Part shown: piece by piece, positions 31,385 to 39,900 of the stretch
Layout: each line of letters opens with the position of its first letter
Numbering within the stretch: the stretch's first letter is position 1
Source: Candidatus Wallbacteria bacterium
Lineage (GTDB): Bacteria > Muiribacteriota > UBA6191 > JACPRK01
NCBI GenBank assembly: GCA_016190005.1
Contig: JACPRK010000128.1
Location: forward strand, 1-64,000
Length of the DNA stretch: 64,000 nt
Direction of reading: 5' to 3'
The notes under the pieces: model-generated
The model's database searches: none
Seen by the model: only the letters and a program-made list of their open reading frames with translations
What the model was told of the DNA's origin: nothing
Translations under genes and position numbers: made by a program

Positions 31385-31502
31385 CCTGACACCTGAAGCC
31401 TGACCCCTGAAGCCTGACTCCTGAAGCCTGACTCCTGAAGCCTGACCCCTGAAGCCTGCCCCCTGAAGCCTGACTCCTGAAGCCTGACCCCTGATGCCTG
31501 AC
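31385..31502. repeat. 14-nt tandem repeat, eight units
   Basis: Eight 14-nt units of the type CCTGACTCCTGAAG run from 31385 to 31496, with a six-base partial unit to 31502. They lie between the family X gene and the PilV-like gene of cluster D, where cluster B has a direct 4-bp overlap, so the repeat is an insertion into the operon. Units vary at one or two positions. Confidence 0.9.
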
Positions 31503-31505
31503 GTC

Positions 31506-32315
31506 TCATTTCAGCTGCTCCAGCATCTGCTCCATCTCTTCGGCGGTGATCTTGCCTTCCTCGCGGGCTTTCAGCAGCCGAGCCTTCATGTCGGCCCGAG
31601 CGGCGTCGTCTAGCGGCGGCGGCTTGCTCGGCGAATCCTTCTCCCGGGCGGCCTCGGCCGCGGCGGCACTGTACTCCCGCCCCCCAGGCGCCCGGGCCCG
31701 GATCGCCAGCACCCGTTCGGCGACCTCGGCCAGCCGCGCGCTGGTTCGCTCCAGCTCCTCCTTCTTGCCCGCCAGGTTGTACGCCTCGGCCAGGGCTAGC
31801 AGCAGATCTCGCATCACCAGAAGGTTCCTGGCGTCCAGCGACCGGAGCGCCTCCTCGATGGCGGCCGCCGCGGTCTCGTGGTCCTTGGCGCGGTTCAGAG
31901 CCCCCACACGCACCATCAGCTCGCCGTGCGCCTCCCGATCATGACCCAGCGCCTCCATGTCCAGCAGCTCGCCTTCGAGCCCCTTTGCCTTCAGCCGCTC
32001 CCGCCACCAACCGATCGTCTCCTGCGGCGTCATCTTGGGCGGGGTGAACGTGTAGAGCCTCGCCAGTTCCGTGGCGCTGCCGGGCAGTCCGAACTCGCTG
32101 TTGCTGGCGCTGTGCGGCATGATCTCGATCGGCCGCGCCACTCGCTCCATCGCCGCGCGCGTGTAGGCGAACTCTCCGACAGAAAGGAGCGGGTCAGTCT
32201 GCTTGCTCGTCCCCAGGAGCATCTCGTAGAGGTCGAAGTACATCCCGAAGAAGAAGAGGACGATGGAGAGGAACATCACCATCGTTCCCAGGAACAGCTT
32301 CTCCAGGTATCCCAT
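31506..32315 (-). CDS. single-pass membrane protein, family X (cluster D)
   Basis: The 269-residue paralogue of the 19839 gene starts MGYLEKLFLGTMVMFLSIVL, a transmembrane helix, continuing FFFGMYFDLYEMLLG. It contains TPR-like helical pairs (HETAAAAIEEALRSLDARN; EAYNLAGKKEELERTSARLA) and ends with REEGKITAEEMEQMLEQLK, similar to a SHOCT-type helical hairpin. A charged helical C-terminal region precedes it. The position between the PilX-like and PilV-like genes is conserved with cluster B. Function is unknown; an inner-membrane tether for minor pilins is a guess. It starts 10 bp after the PilX-like stop. Confidence 0.7.
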   Translation of the reverse strand: MGYLEKLFLGTMVMFLSIVLFFFGMYFDLYEMLLGTSKQTDPLLSVGEFAYTRAAMERVARPIEIMPHSASNSEFGLPGSATELARLYTFTPPKMTPQETIGWWRERLKAKGLEGELLDMEALGHDREAHGELMVRVGALNRAKDHETAAAAIEEALRSLDARNLLVMRDLLLALAEAYNLAGKKEELERTSARLAEVAERVLAIRARAPGGREYSAAAAEAAREKDSPSKPPPLDDAARADMKARLLKAREEGKITAEEMEQMLEQLK

Positions 32316-32325
32316 CTCTTGCGCC

Positions 32326-34674
32326 TCAGTGCTCCGGCCGGTCGTACCAGCCCGAGAGCCGCGGACTGATCGCGATGACGTGCCAGCTACCGTCTCCGAA
32401 CTTGGCGTCTGCCGTGTCGTCGGCCCCGGGTAGCACCGTCGTGTTGTAGTGCACGTTCAGCTTGGCCTTCGCCGGGATCTTCGACTTGTTCGGGAACCCG
32501 CAGACGTAGTTGCCGGCGATCTCGACCGCGTTCTCCTTGGGCCGCGCCCCTTGCAGGCTCATGACGGACCCGTGGATCACGGACCCGGACGCGTCGCCGA
32601 CTTCCGGCACGAGGACGAATTCGATCTGGTGGTCACCCAGATGCGACTTGCCCTTCTCATCCTTCAGGTAGACGAGCGTGAGCCAGTCGTCCTTGTTCGT
32701 CTTGGGGTCCTGCCCCGCCGGCATCGCCGGGACAATCGGCAGGGACACCTTCACGCCCTTCACGTCGCTGGCGATGGTGGAGCGCCCGTCGCTGACCAGC
32801 ACACCCCGCCCCTTGTAGGCGAATCCGGTTTCGGTCGTCAGGTCGTCGGCCCAGACCACTCCGTCGAGCACCAGCGGCTTCTTCGTATCCTTGGCCGGGA
32901 TGACGCCCTTGAGGCTGGCGTAACGCCTCGTCGCCAGCATCTCGAACGGCCGGTACCCTGGCGGGTAGGTGCTGGTCACGTCCGTCGGCTTCACACCCGA
33001 CAGGTCGAGCGGCGGCGTCGCCCCTGCGAACGGCCGCAATCCGAGCGACTCCACCGTCCCGATCGTGATGGCCGCGCCCACGACTCCCAGCAGCCCGAAG
33101 CTGGCCACCGCGACCAGGTCGCCCACTGTCGCGTCCCACCAGCTCTCGGTGTACGATTTCTCCCACCGGTAGCCGTAGTTGGTTCGCGTCTTGTCGGGCA
33201 TCACCGTGACGTTGTACTCCTCCTTCACCAGGTACGACGTGCCCCGATCGAACTTGATCCGGTTGTACTCGCCGATCAGCCCGCCCTCGGCCTCGATGGA
33301 GTAATTGAGGTCTTTTTCGGCGTCCGTGTCCGGTTCCACCCAGTACGCCTTGTCGGGGCGCTGCCACTTGAGCGACGTCCCGACCACCTCGCGCTTGTCC
33401 GTGTACTTGGCGAGATGGCCGACGAAGGGGCTGAAGCTGCCCGGCTGTGCAGCCTCCGGTTCGCCCACGAGCGAGAAGGCACCCGGGTCGTTCTTGTCGA
33501 ATGCACGCGACCCGGCATACCACTGCGGCTGCTGGCTCCCTACCTTGATGTACCAGCCAGCGTCGTTGAAGAGCCAGACGTCTCGCAAGGCCGAGCCGAC
33601 GAGCGAATTGACCGCCTGCACGGGGCTCGGGCGCCAGTTGGAGGTCTGATCGGGCCGTCGCGGTGTTACGCCGAAGTTCACGAGCATCGGACCCGCTCGC
33701 TCCATGATGCCGTCCCGGATGGAGGGGATGGCCGACCAGCCGTGCCAGTTCTGGCGCTCGGTCTGCCCTTCCTCCGGCGGATAGCTCTCCGAGGTCGGCG
33801 GAGCCTTGCCTCCGGCCCCCGTGTCGACGTCTCGCGCCTTGATCAAGAACGGCCCCCGTATGAAGACCCGCCCCGAGCCGGCCGCGTACACCTTCAGCCC
33901 CCCGCCTTCGTTCAAGTCCTTCTGGCCGTAGTCCGGCGGCGGGCCGCCGTTCTCGGTGGCGGCGCTGTAGTAGCTGAAGAGGGCGAACTGCCGGGCCGGC
34001 GGGCTGACGTCGACGATCTTCAGGTCGTGCGTCTGGGTCAGCTCACGCGTGATCTTGCCGTACTTGGCGCGCACCTTCACGGTGTAGTAGCCGACGAAAT
34101 CCTCAGGCGTCTGAAGCCCCGCGGTGTCGAACTTCTGAAACGGGTCCCGGTAGTACTCCTTCTCGGAGCCGAAAAGGCCAGCCGAGGTGTACTTCACGCG
34201 CTTGAAGCCGTAGAAGCGGACCTGCGCTAGCTGGATCTCCCCGCGACTGGCGGCGGCCAGCGCCACGGACCGTTTCACGTGCCCGTCGGCCAGCAGGTTG
34301 ATGGGACTGTCGACGTCGCCGCTGTCGTTGAGCCCGACCTTGTTGCGAATCGCCTTGAGCAGGTCCAGCCGCAGCTTGGGAGGCGGCTGCACCGGGGAGT
34401 TGAAGAGGTCATAGAGCGCGGCCTGGGCTTCCTCCTGCGCCGCCAGCGCCAGCTGCTGGGCGCGCAGACCGTAGACAACCAGCGCCGACTGCGAGTAGTC
34501 CGACGTCCCGGTGAACAGCACCGCGATCCCGAGGATGGCCATGACGACCATGCAGATGAGCACGATCGGCACGACCTGGCCGCCGCGCCGCCCGCGGACA
34601 AAGCTCCGGCCCCGCAGGGCGTACCCGGCGCCACGGAGAACGGCTCTCTCACCGGTGGCGCGCTCGGTAGCCAT
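32326..34674 (-). CDS. very large PilX/GspK-like minor pilin (cluster D)
   Basis: The 782-residue protein has a basic leader of about 32 residues, then GGQVVPIVLICMVVMAILGI and FTGTSDYSQSALVVYGLRAQ, matching the N-terminus of the cluster B protein (FSGTSEYQQ). Shared blocks include HDLKIVDVSPPARQFALFSY, GRVFIRGPFLIKARD and LIGEYNRIKFDRG. The shared 'HDLK-VDVSPPAR' block looks like a defining motif of this family. A hydrophobic stretch (VAVASFGLLGVVGAAITIGT) is near residue 520. It is larger than any classical GspK and probably has a surface domain. The start ATG at 34674 lies 8 bp after the HEAT gene stop. Confidence 0.75.
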   Translation of the reverse strand: MATERATGERAVLRGAGYALRGRSFVRGRRGGQVVPIVLICMVVMAILGIAVLFTGTSDYSQSALVVYGLRAQQLALAAQEEAQAALYDLFNSPVQPPPKLRLDLLKAIRNKVGLNDSGDVDSPINLLADGHVKRSVALAAASRGEIQLAQVRFYGFKRVKYTSAGLFGSEKEYYRDPFQKFDTAGLQTPEDFVGYYTVKVRAKYGKITRELTQTHDLKIVDVSPPARQFALFSYYSAATENGGPPPDYGQKDLNEGGGLKVYAAGSGRVFIRGPFLIKARDVDTGAGGKAPPTSESYPPEEGQTERQNWHGWSAIPSIRDGIMERAGPMLVNFGVTPRRPDQTSNWRPSPVQAVNSLVGSALRDVWLFNDAGWYIKVGSQQPQWYAGSRAFDKNDPGAFSLVGEPEAAQPGSFSPFVGHLAKYTDKREVVGTSLKWQRPDKAYWVEPDTDAEKDLNYSIEAEGGLIGEYNRIKFDRGTSYLVKEEYNVTVMPDKTRTNYGYRWEKSYTESWWDATVGDLVAVASFGLLGVVGAAITIGTVESLGLRPFAGATPPLDLSGVKPTDVTSTYPPGYRPFEMLATRRYASLKGVIPAKDTKKPLVLDGVVWADDLTTETGFAYKGRGVLVSDGRSTIASDVKGVKVSLPIVPAMPAGQDPKTNKDDWLTLVYLKDEKGKSHLGDHQIEFVLVPEVGDASGSVIHGSVMSLQGARPKENAVEIAGNYVCGFPNKSKIPAKAKLNVHYNTTVLPGADDTADAKFGDGSWHVIAISPRLSGWYDRPEH

Positions 34675-34682
34675 GGCTCTCC

Positions 34683-36533
34683 TCAGAACGACTGGGCTGC
34701 CAGCTCCTGGTACCGCGGCGCCCGCCGCAGCGCGGCCACCAGCAAGGGGTAGTCGGCCATCGTGGCCCGATCGCGAGCGGCCGACGCCATGTCGCCCAGC
34801 GCGTAGGCCCCGCTTGCCTGCTGGTCCGCCATGGGCGCCTCGATCATCTTGCGGACGACCTGGATCGTGCCGAGCTCGCCAAATCGCCAGAGCGCCTTGA
34901 TGGCGTTGGCCCTGACGCGCGGATGGTTGTCCGAGATGGCCAGGTCGAGCAGCTTCATCACTTTCTGGTCGTTGATGGCCTCGAGCGCCTCGACTGCGTT
35001 GGCGCGAATGCGCTCGTCCTTGTCATTCAGATAATAGGAGATCGTCGGAATGTTCTCCACCAGCCGCATTCGGCCCAGCGCGAGCACGATGGTGGCCAGG
35101 AGCCGCGGAAAGCTCTCGGCGTCGATCATCATCAGGTGCAGCACGTCGTTATAGGCCACTATGCCCGACTTGCCGATTTGTTCGATGACTTTGATGCGGA
35201 CCTCGATGTCGTCGTCGTTGACGTGCTCCACGAGCTTCGCGATGGCAGCCTTGGCCTTCAAGCGACCCAGCGCGTTGACGGCGTTTCGCCGCACGTCGGA
35301 ATCGGCGTCCTTCATCAGGTCGACCAGCGGTCCCACCGAGTCGGGCGAGTCGATCTGCCCCAGCGTGAACGCGATCGACGCCCGGTACCACTTGTCCGTG
35401 GCCGCAAGACACATGTCCATGACCGCCCGCGCCCGGTCGCGCGCCTTCGTCGGCCAGAGCGCCGCCACGGAGTTGGCCAGCACTCGGTTGTTTTCGTCCA
35501 TCAAGAGCGGGCTGACCAGCCGGATCAGGTCGTCTTCCGGCACGCCGATCCGGGCGATCGCCTCGATGGCGTTGGCGCGCACGCGTGGCAACTGGTGTCT
35601 GAGGCACTCCATCAGAAACGGGAGCGTGCCCGGGTGCGCGATGCGGCCGAGCGCCTCGACGATGGAGTAGAGCTTGAACTCCGACTCCGTCGGCCGGAAG
35701 TGCCCCATCACGGCCCGCACCACCAGCTCCTTGTTCTCCTGGCTCTCCCGGACGATCTTGCTGACCGTCTTGATGACCTTCGCCTCGAGCCTGGGGTTGT
35801 CGCTGCCCAGCAGTCTCAGGAGCGGCTCGATCGTGTTGGGGTCGGACAGCTCCGAGAGGATGCGCACGGCGTTGTTGCGGAGCGCGACGTTGTCGCTCCG
35901 CAGCATGTCGATCAGCGCCTCCAGCACCTCCGGACAGCGAAGGTTCCCCATCGCCGCGGCCGTCGCCGGGTTGATGCCCGAGTGCTTCAGCTTCGCGATG
36001 TGCAAGAGCCCTTTGACGTCGTCGTAGCTGGCCAGCGTCCCCTCGCTGCCCTCCACGGCCAGCGCCCGGGTCGTCTCCCGCTCGAACGCCTCCAAGAGCG
36101 GCGCCGCGCAGAGCACCGTGCCCAGCCGCTCCACAGCCTCCGACACCTGGTCCAGCACCCGCTCGTCGTTGCTCTCCAACAGCCGGAAGAGGCTGGGGAT
36201 CAATGGCCGAAGCAGGTCGGCCGCCACGCGCCAGAGCAGGCCCGCGTCGCGCGGCCCGGGCTCCCCGTCACCGGCGTCGGCGGCCGGACCCGCAGCCCCC
36301 TTCCCCTCGCTGGCCAGCTGATCGACGTTCTCCCCCAGATTCGTCAGCGCCCGCTTTGCCAGGAATCTCGCCGCCGGATTCGGGTCGGCCAGGAACATAT
36401 CCCTCAGCGCGGCCACGGCCGCCCGCGCCTCGGGCCCTTGCGGCTTGGTCAGCAGGTTGGCAGCCTTCAGACGGGTACTCTCGTTCGAATCCCTCAGCTG
36501 GCGAACGACCTCGTCTATCTGTTCTGGCGTCAT
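34683..36533 (-). CDS. HEAT-repeat scaffold protein, first gene of cluster D
   Basis: ATG 36533 is used (MTPEQIDEVVRQLRDSNEST); the frame extends upstream without a better start. The 616-residue protein contains about a dozen HEAT repeats with strong Asn/Asp helix signatures: DNVALRNNAVRILSEL, LPRVRANAIEAIARIG, DSDVRRNAVNALGRL, DDIEVRIKVIEQIG, DERIRANAVEALEAI and HPRVRANAIKALWRF. It lacks a signal peptide and transmembrane helix, so it is likely cytoplasmic or a membrane-associated scaffold. Its stop is 8 bp from the cluster D PilX-like gene. As it occupies the slot of the cargo genes in clusters A-C, it may serve as an adaptor. Confidence 0.8.
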   Translation of the reverse strand: MTPEQIDEVVRQLRDSNESTRLKAANLLTKPQGPEARAAVAALRDMFLADPNPAARFLAKRALTNLGENVDQLASEGKGAAGPAADAGDGEPGPRDAGLLWRVAADLLRPLIPSLFRLLESNDERVLDQVSEAVERLGTVLCAAPLLEAFERETTRALAVEGSEGTLASYDDVKGLLHIAKLKHSGINPATAAAMGNLRCPEVLEALIDMLRSDNVALRNNAVRILSELSDPNTIEPLLRLLGSDNPRLEAKVIKTVSKIVRESQENKELVVRAVMGHFRPTESEFKLYSIVEALGRIAHPGTLPFLMECLRHQLPRVRANAIEAIARIGVPEDDLIRLVSPLLMDENNRVLANSVAALWPTKARDRARAVMDMCLAATDKWYRASIAFTLGQIDSPDSVGPLVDLMKDADSDVRRNAVNALGRLKAKAAIAKLVEHVNDDDIEVRIKVIEQIGKSGIVAYNDVLHLMMIDAESFPRLLATIVLALGRMRLVENIPTISYYLNDKDERIRANAVEALEAINDQKVMKLLDLAISDNHPRVRANAIKALWRFGELGTIQVVRKMIEAPMADQQASGAYALGDMASAARDRATMADYPLLVAALRRAPRYQELAAQSF

Positions 36534-36602
36534 GGGTCCACGGCCGCGGTAGTCCTCGGCATGAGTATGATAAGACACGCTTGCCCGGGGGGCCAGTTGC
36601 CC

Positions 36603-36661
36603 GGAAAACCGGGGACACACGACCTATTTTAAAAAAATAGGTCGTGTGTCCCCGGTTTTCC
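36603..36661. repeat. 28-bp perfect inverted repeat (REP-like element)
   Basis: The 28-nt arm at 36603-36630 (core GGGGACACACGACCTATTTT) is the exact reverse complement of 36634-36661, with a 3-nt spacer. It lies between the divergent HEAT gene (start 36533) and the MlaE-like gene (start 36735). Related GGTC...CCCC-style cores occur at 4830-4932. Such elements are often associated with REP-associated tyrosine transposases, but none is in the window. Its location within a divergent promoter region argues against a simple terminator. Confidence 0.85.
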
Positions 36662-36734
36662 CCGGCCTGGGGGGGCTTCGCGTTTGCGCCGCGGATTCCG
36701 ACATGGGGAGTCGTCATCCCGCCGGGATAGCCAG

Positions 36735-37538
36735 ATGGAGAGCCTCCGAAAAGCCGTGGCCGACCTGGGCTCGAGTATCGTCGAGACCCTGCGCGAGCTC
36801 GGCCAGATCTCCATCCTCTGCCTGCAGGTCGCCTTCTGGATCTCACGCGGACGGCTCCCGGTACGCCAGGTGCTCGTCCACATGAACGAGATCGGCGTCA
36901 ACTCGCTGCCACTCATCGCCATCACCAGCCTCTTCGCGGGCATGGTCCTGGTCGTGCAAGTCGGCAAGCAGTTTCTCGACCTCAAGGCCGAAACCTTCAT
37001 CGGCGGCACCGTGGGCCTCTCGCTCACCCGGGAGCTGGCGCCCCTTCTTACCGCCCTGGCCGTCTCGGGCCGCAGCGGCAGCGCCATCGCCGCCGAGCTC
37101 GGCACGATGAAGGTCACCGAGCAGATCGACGCCCTGGTCGTGATGGCGACCAGCCCGATTGCCTACCTCGTCGTCCCTCGCGTGATCGCCTGCGCGCTCG
37201 TGATGCCCTGCCTGACGATCTTCTCGGAGACGGTCGGCATCCTGGGCGGCGCCGTCGTCGCCGTCGCCCAGGTCCGCATCTCCAGCGACACCTTCAGCAA
37301 ATCGATCGTCGACTGGGTCCAGTACGACGACGTGGTCAGCGGCGTGGTCAAGGCCTTCGTCTTCGGCATCATCATCGCCATCATCAGCAGCTACAAGGGC
37401 CTCAAGACCAGCGGCGGCGCCGAGGGAGTGGGCCGCGCCACCACCGCCTCGGTCGTGCTCATCACGGGGCTGCTCCTGGTGACCAACTACTTCCTGTCGG
37501 TGCTGTTCTTCAGCTACAAGGCGTCCCTGATAAAATGA
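36735..37538 (+). CDS. mlaE: MlaE-type ABC transporter permease
   Basis: The ATG at 36735 ([20 protein letters not shown]) is chosen; a longer frame from 36684 lies in the repeat region. The 267-residue integral membrane protein has about five transmembrane helices and the MlaE signature around [15 protein letters not shown], then [20 protein letters not shown] and [19 protein letters not shown]. In diderm bacteria MlaE (YrbE) is the permease of the Mla complex that moves phospholipids between membranes with MlaF (ATPase) and MlaD (MCE protein), both encoded downstream. The order MlaE-F-D is typical; MlaB and MlaC genes are not seen here. Confidence 0.95.
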   Translation: MESLRKAVADLGSSIVETLRELGQISILCLQVAFWISRGRLPVRQVLVHMNEIGVNSLPLIAITSLFAGMVLVVQVGKQFLDLKAETFIGGTVGLSLTRELAPLLTALAVSGRSGSAIAAELGTMKVTEQIDALVVMATSPIAYLVVPRVIACALVMPCLTIFSETVGILGGAVVAVAQVRISSDTFSKSIVDWVQYDDVVSGVVKAFVFGIIIAIISSYKGLKTSGGAEGVGRATTASVVLITGLLLVTNYFLSVLFFSYKASLIK

Positions 37539-37631
37539 TCGGCTCCGGCTTGGGGGCGGCCGCCGGAACGACGATACCTAGAGGATGAGGCGAGGTCTCG
37601 ATCCCCTCGAGGCGCCTCAGCTGGTTCGAGG

Positions 37632-38426
37632 ATGGTGAAGATGGCCCCCGAAACGGGCCCGGAATCCGAGGAGACGGTGATTCGCCTGGAGAACGTGTCG
37701 AAGTCGTTCGGCCGCCAGGCGGTGCTGCGCGACGTCAGCTTCCACGTCCAGCGCGGCGAGACCTTCGCAGTCGTCGGCCCCTCCGGGTGCGGCAAGAGCG
37801 TCACGCTCAAGGTCATCGTCGGACTGCTGCGCCCGGATGCGGGCCGCGTCACCGTCTTCGGCCAGGACGTAACCCACGCCTCCGAGGCCGCCTTCGACGT
37901 CCTGCGCAAGCGGATGGCGATGGTCTTCCAGGGCGGCGCCCTGTTCGACTCGATGACCGTCGGCGAAAACGTCAGCTTCCCGCTCGACCAGCACACGGCA
38001 ACTCCCCTGGCCGAAAAGCGCCGCATCGTGGCCGAGAGCCTCTCGCGCGTCGGCCTCCCCGGCACCGAAGCCAAGATGCCCTCGGAGCTCTCGGGCGGCA
38101 TGCGCAAGCGCGTCGCCGTCGCTCGGGCCCTGGCGCTCGCCCCCGAGCTCATCTTGTTCGACGAGCCGACCACGGGCCTCGACCCGATCACCACTACCGA
38201 GATCGGCCTGCTCATCCGGCGCCTGCGAGACGACCTGGGCCTCACCAGCGTCATGGTCAGCCACGACATCAAGAACGTGATGGAGTTCGCCAACCGCCTG
38301 GGCATCCACCACGGCGGTGAGCTGATCGCCGTCGGCACCCCCGACGAGATCCGCCAGACTCGCCACCCCTTCGTCCGCCAGTTCCTCGAAGGTCTGGCGC
38401 ATCCCCCCCAGGAGCTGGCCGCATGA
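37632..38426 (+). CDS. mlaF: MlaF-type ABC transporter ATPase
   Basis: The 264-residue protein is an ABC ATPase: Walker [16 protein letters not shown] signature [15 protein letters not shown], Walker [14 protein letters not shown] with catalytic Glu, and switch His in MVSHDIKNV. The 93 bp upstream contain no gene. It is positioned between the MlaE-like permease and the MCE-domain protein, and the stop overlaps the next gene start (ATGA). It powers lipid transport by the Mla complex; direction is debated in the literature. The start ATG at 37632 lies four codons before a second Met (MVKMAPE). Confidence 0.95.
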   Translation: MVKMAPETGPESEETVIRLENVSKSFGRQAVLRDVSFHVQRGETFAVVGPSGCGKSVTLKVIVGLLRPDAGRVTVFGQDVTHASEAAFDVLRKRMAMVFQGGALFDSMTVGENVSFPLDQHTATPLAEKRRIVAESLSRVGLPGTEAKMPSELSGGMRKRVAVARALALAPELILFDEPTTGLDPITTTEIGLLIRRLRDDLGLTSVMVSHDIKNVMEFANRLGIHHGGELIAVGTPDEIRQTRHPFVRQFLEGLAHPPQELAA

Positions 38427-39892
38427 ATCGTCAGCTCGAGTTCCGCGTGGGGCTGCTCACCATCCTTTCGGTGACGCTTTTCGTCTGGCTGCTCAGCAAG
38501 GTCGAGGACGTACAGCCCTTCCGCAACGTCTACAACCTGCTCGTCACCTTCCACGACGTTCAGCGGCTGGTCGTCGGGGACCCCGTCCGCTTGAACGGCC
38601 TGCCCGTCGGCAAGGTCAAGTTCATGAAGCTCCACGAGGGGCGCGTCGCAGTCGTCCTCGAGGTCGAGCGCCAGTACAACATCCTGCGCAGGTCGAAGTT
38701 CACCATCGGCACCGCCGGCTTCTTCGGCGCCAACTACATCAAGATCACGCAGCCACTCGCCGACGACTCGAAGGGCGGCGCCCAGTACCTCTCGCACGAG
38801 GAGCACGTCCGCGGCGACGAGGACCCAGGCATCGACCGGCTACTCGACGAAGGCCACCAGATCTTCAGCAGCGCCAAGACGACCTTCGAGGCGCTCAACA
38901 AGATCCTGGGCGACGCCGACTTCCGCGACGACGTCAAGGGAACCGCGGCGAACCTGCGCCAGGCCAGCGCCCGCGCCTCCCACACGATCCAGCGCATCGA
39001 CCAGAAGGTCGAAGAGATCACCCGGAACCTCCGAAGCCTCACCGCCAACCTGGACGGCGCCGTCGCCGAAAACCGCCCCAACATCAAGCGCTCCATGGAG
39101 GACTTGCAGCGTCTGGTTTCCGACCTGCGCTCCACGGTCGAAGAGAACCGCGGCGACATCCAGAAGCTGGTCTCCAACGCCAACACCTTCATGGAAGACC
39201 TGGAGGCCCGCGGCCAGACGGCCCGCAAGCTCAAGGACGCCATCTCCAACCTGGACCGGCTCGCCAAGGACTACGGCTCCACGGGCTCCATCGGCGCCGA
39301 GGTCGCGGCGTCGGCCAAGAACGCCACCGCCATCACCGCCGACCTCAAGGAAGTCAGCGGCAAGGTGCGCGACTACGCCACCGATCCCGAGACCGGCAAG
39401 AAGGTCGAGCGAGTCTTCGACGACGTCCACGACCTGAACCAGCAGTCCAAGGACCTCTCGGGCCAGCTCGACAAGTTCACCTTCGACTTGCCGGCCGTCA
39501 CGATGTACGACTTCGAGCGCGAGAAGCTGCGCAGCGACCTGATGGCCTCCGTCAGTTACGACGACCGCTTCTTCGCATGGCTGGGCCAGGAGGACATGGG
39601 ACGCGCCGGCGGCATCAACATCGTCCAGTTCGGCAGCCGCTTCATGGACGACTTCATTGTCCGCAGCGGCGCGTTCCGCGACGGCACGACCAACAGGAAC
39701 GGCATCGCCGTCGACGCCCAGCTGCTGGACAAGAAGGCGACGGTGACCCTGGAGGGCATGCAGCTCGGAGACCCGCAGCTGCGCGCCATCGGCCACTACC
39801 AGCTCACCGACAAGTACGACGTGACCGTGCGGCGCGAGGGCATCAATCGCGGCACCCCGGCGACGCTGGTCGGCGTTCGCGCCCGGTTCTGA
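38423..39892 (+). CDS. mlaD: MlaD/MCE-domain substrate-binding protein
   Basis: The ATG overlaps the MlaF stop by 4 bp. The 489-residue protein has an N-terminal membrane anchor ([20 protein letters not shown]). An MCE domain ([20 protein letters not shown] ... [16 protein letters not shown]) follows, with a long helical region ([20 protein letters not shown]) and a beta-rich C-terminus. MCE proteins bind lipids and form a hexameric ring with MlaE. Its length (classical MlaD is about 180 residues) fits the longer multi-domain MCE proteins that bridge the periplasm. It is convergent with the RND pump gene and ends 8 bp from it. Confidence 0.93.
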   Translation: MNRQLEFRVGLLTILSVTLFVWLLSKVEDVQPFRNVYNLLVTFHDVQRLVVGDPVRLNGLPVGKVKFMKLHEGRVAVVLEVERQYNILRRSKFTIGTAGFFGANYIKITQPLADDSKGGAQYLSHEEHVRGDEDPGIDRLLDEGHQIFSSAKTTFEALNKILGDADFRDDVKGTAANLRQASARASHTIQRIDQKVEEITRNLRSLTANLDGAVAENRPNIKRSMEDLQRLVSDLRSTVEENRGDIQKLVSNANTFMEDLEARGQTARKLKDAISNLDRLAKDYGSTGSIGAEVAASAKNATAITADLKEVSGKVRDYATDPETGKKVERVFDDVHDLNQQSKDLSGQLDKFTFDLPAVTMYDFEREKLRSDLMASVSYDDRFFAWLGQEDMGRAGGINIVQFGSRFMDDFIVRSGAFRDGTTNRNGIAVDAQLLDKKATVTLEGMQLGDPQLRAIGHYQLTDKYDVTVRREGINRGTPATLVGVRARF

Positions 39893-39900
39893 TCCCGCTC

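Noticed and set aside
31385-31502. possible CRISPR array
   Set aside because: Units are contiguous 14-mers without unique spacers, so this is a short tandem repeat.
32449-34230. 593-residue plus-strand frame
   Set aside because: Antisense of the cluster D PilX-like gene; no recognisable domain.
34923-36632. 569-residue plus-strand frame
   Set aside because: Antisense of the HEAT gene; His/Arg/Asp-rich shadow of GC codon usage.
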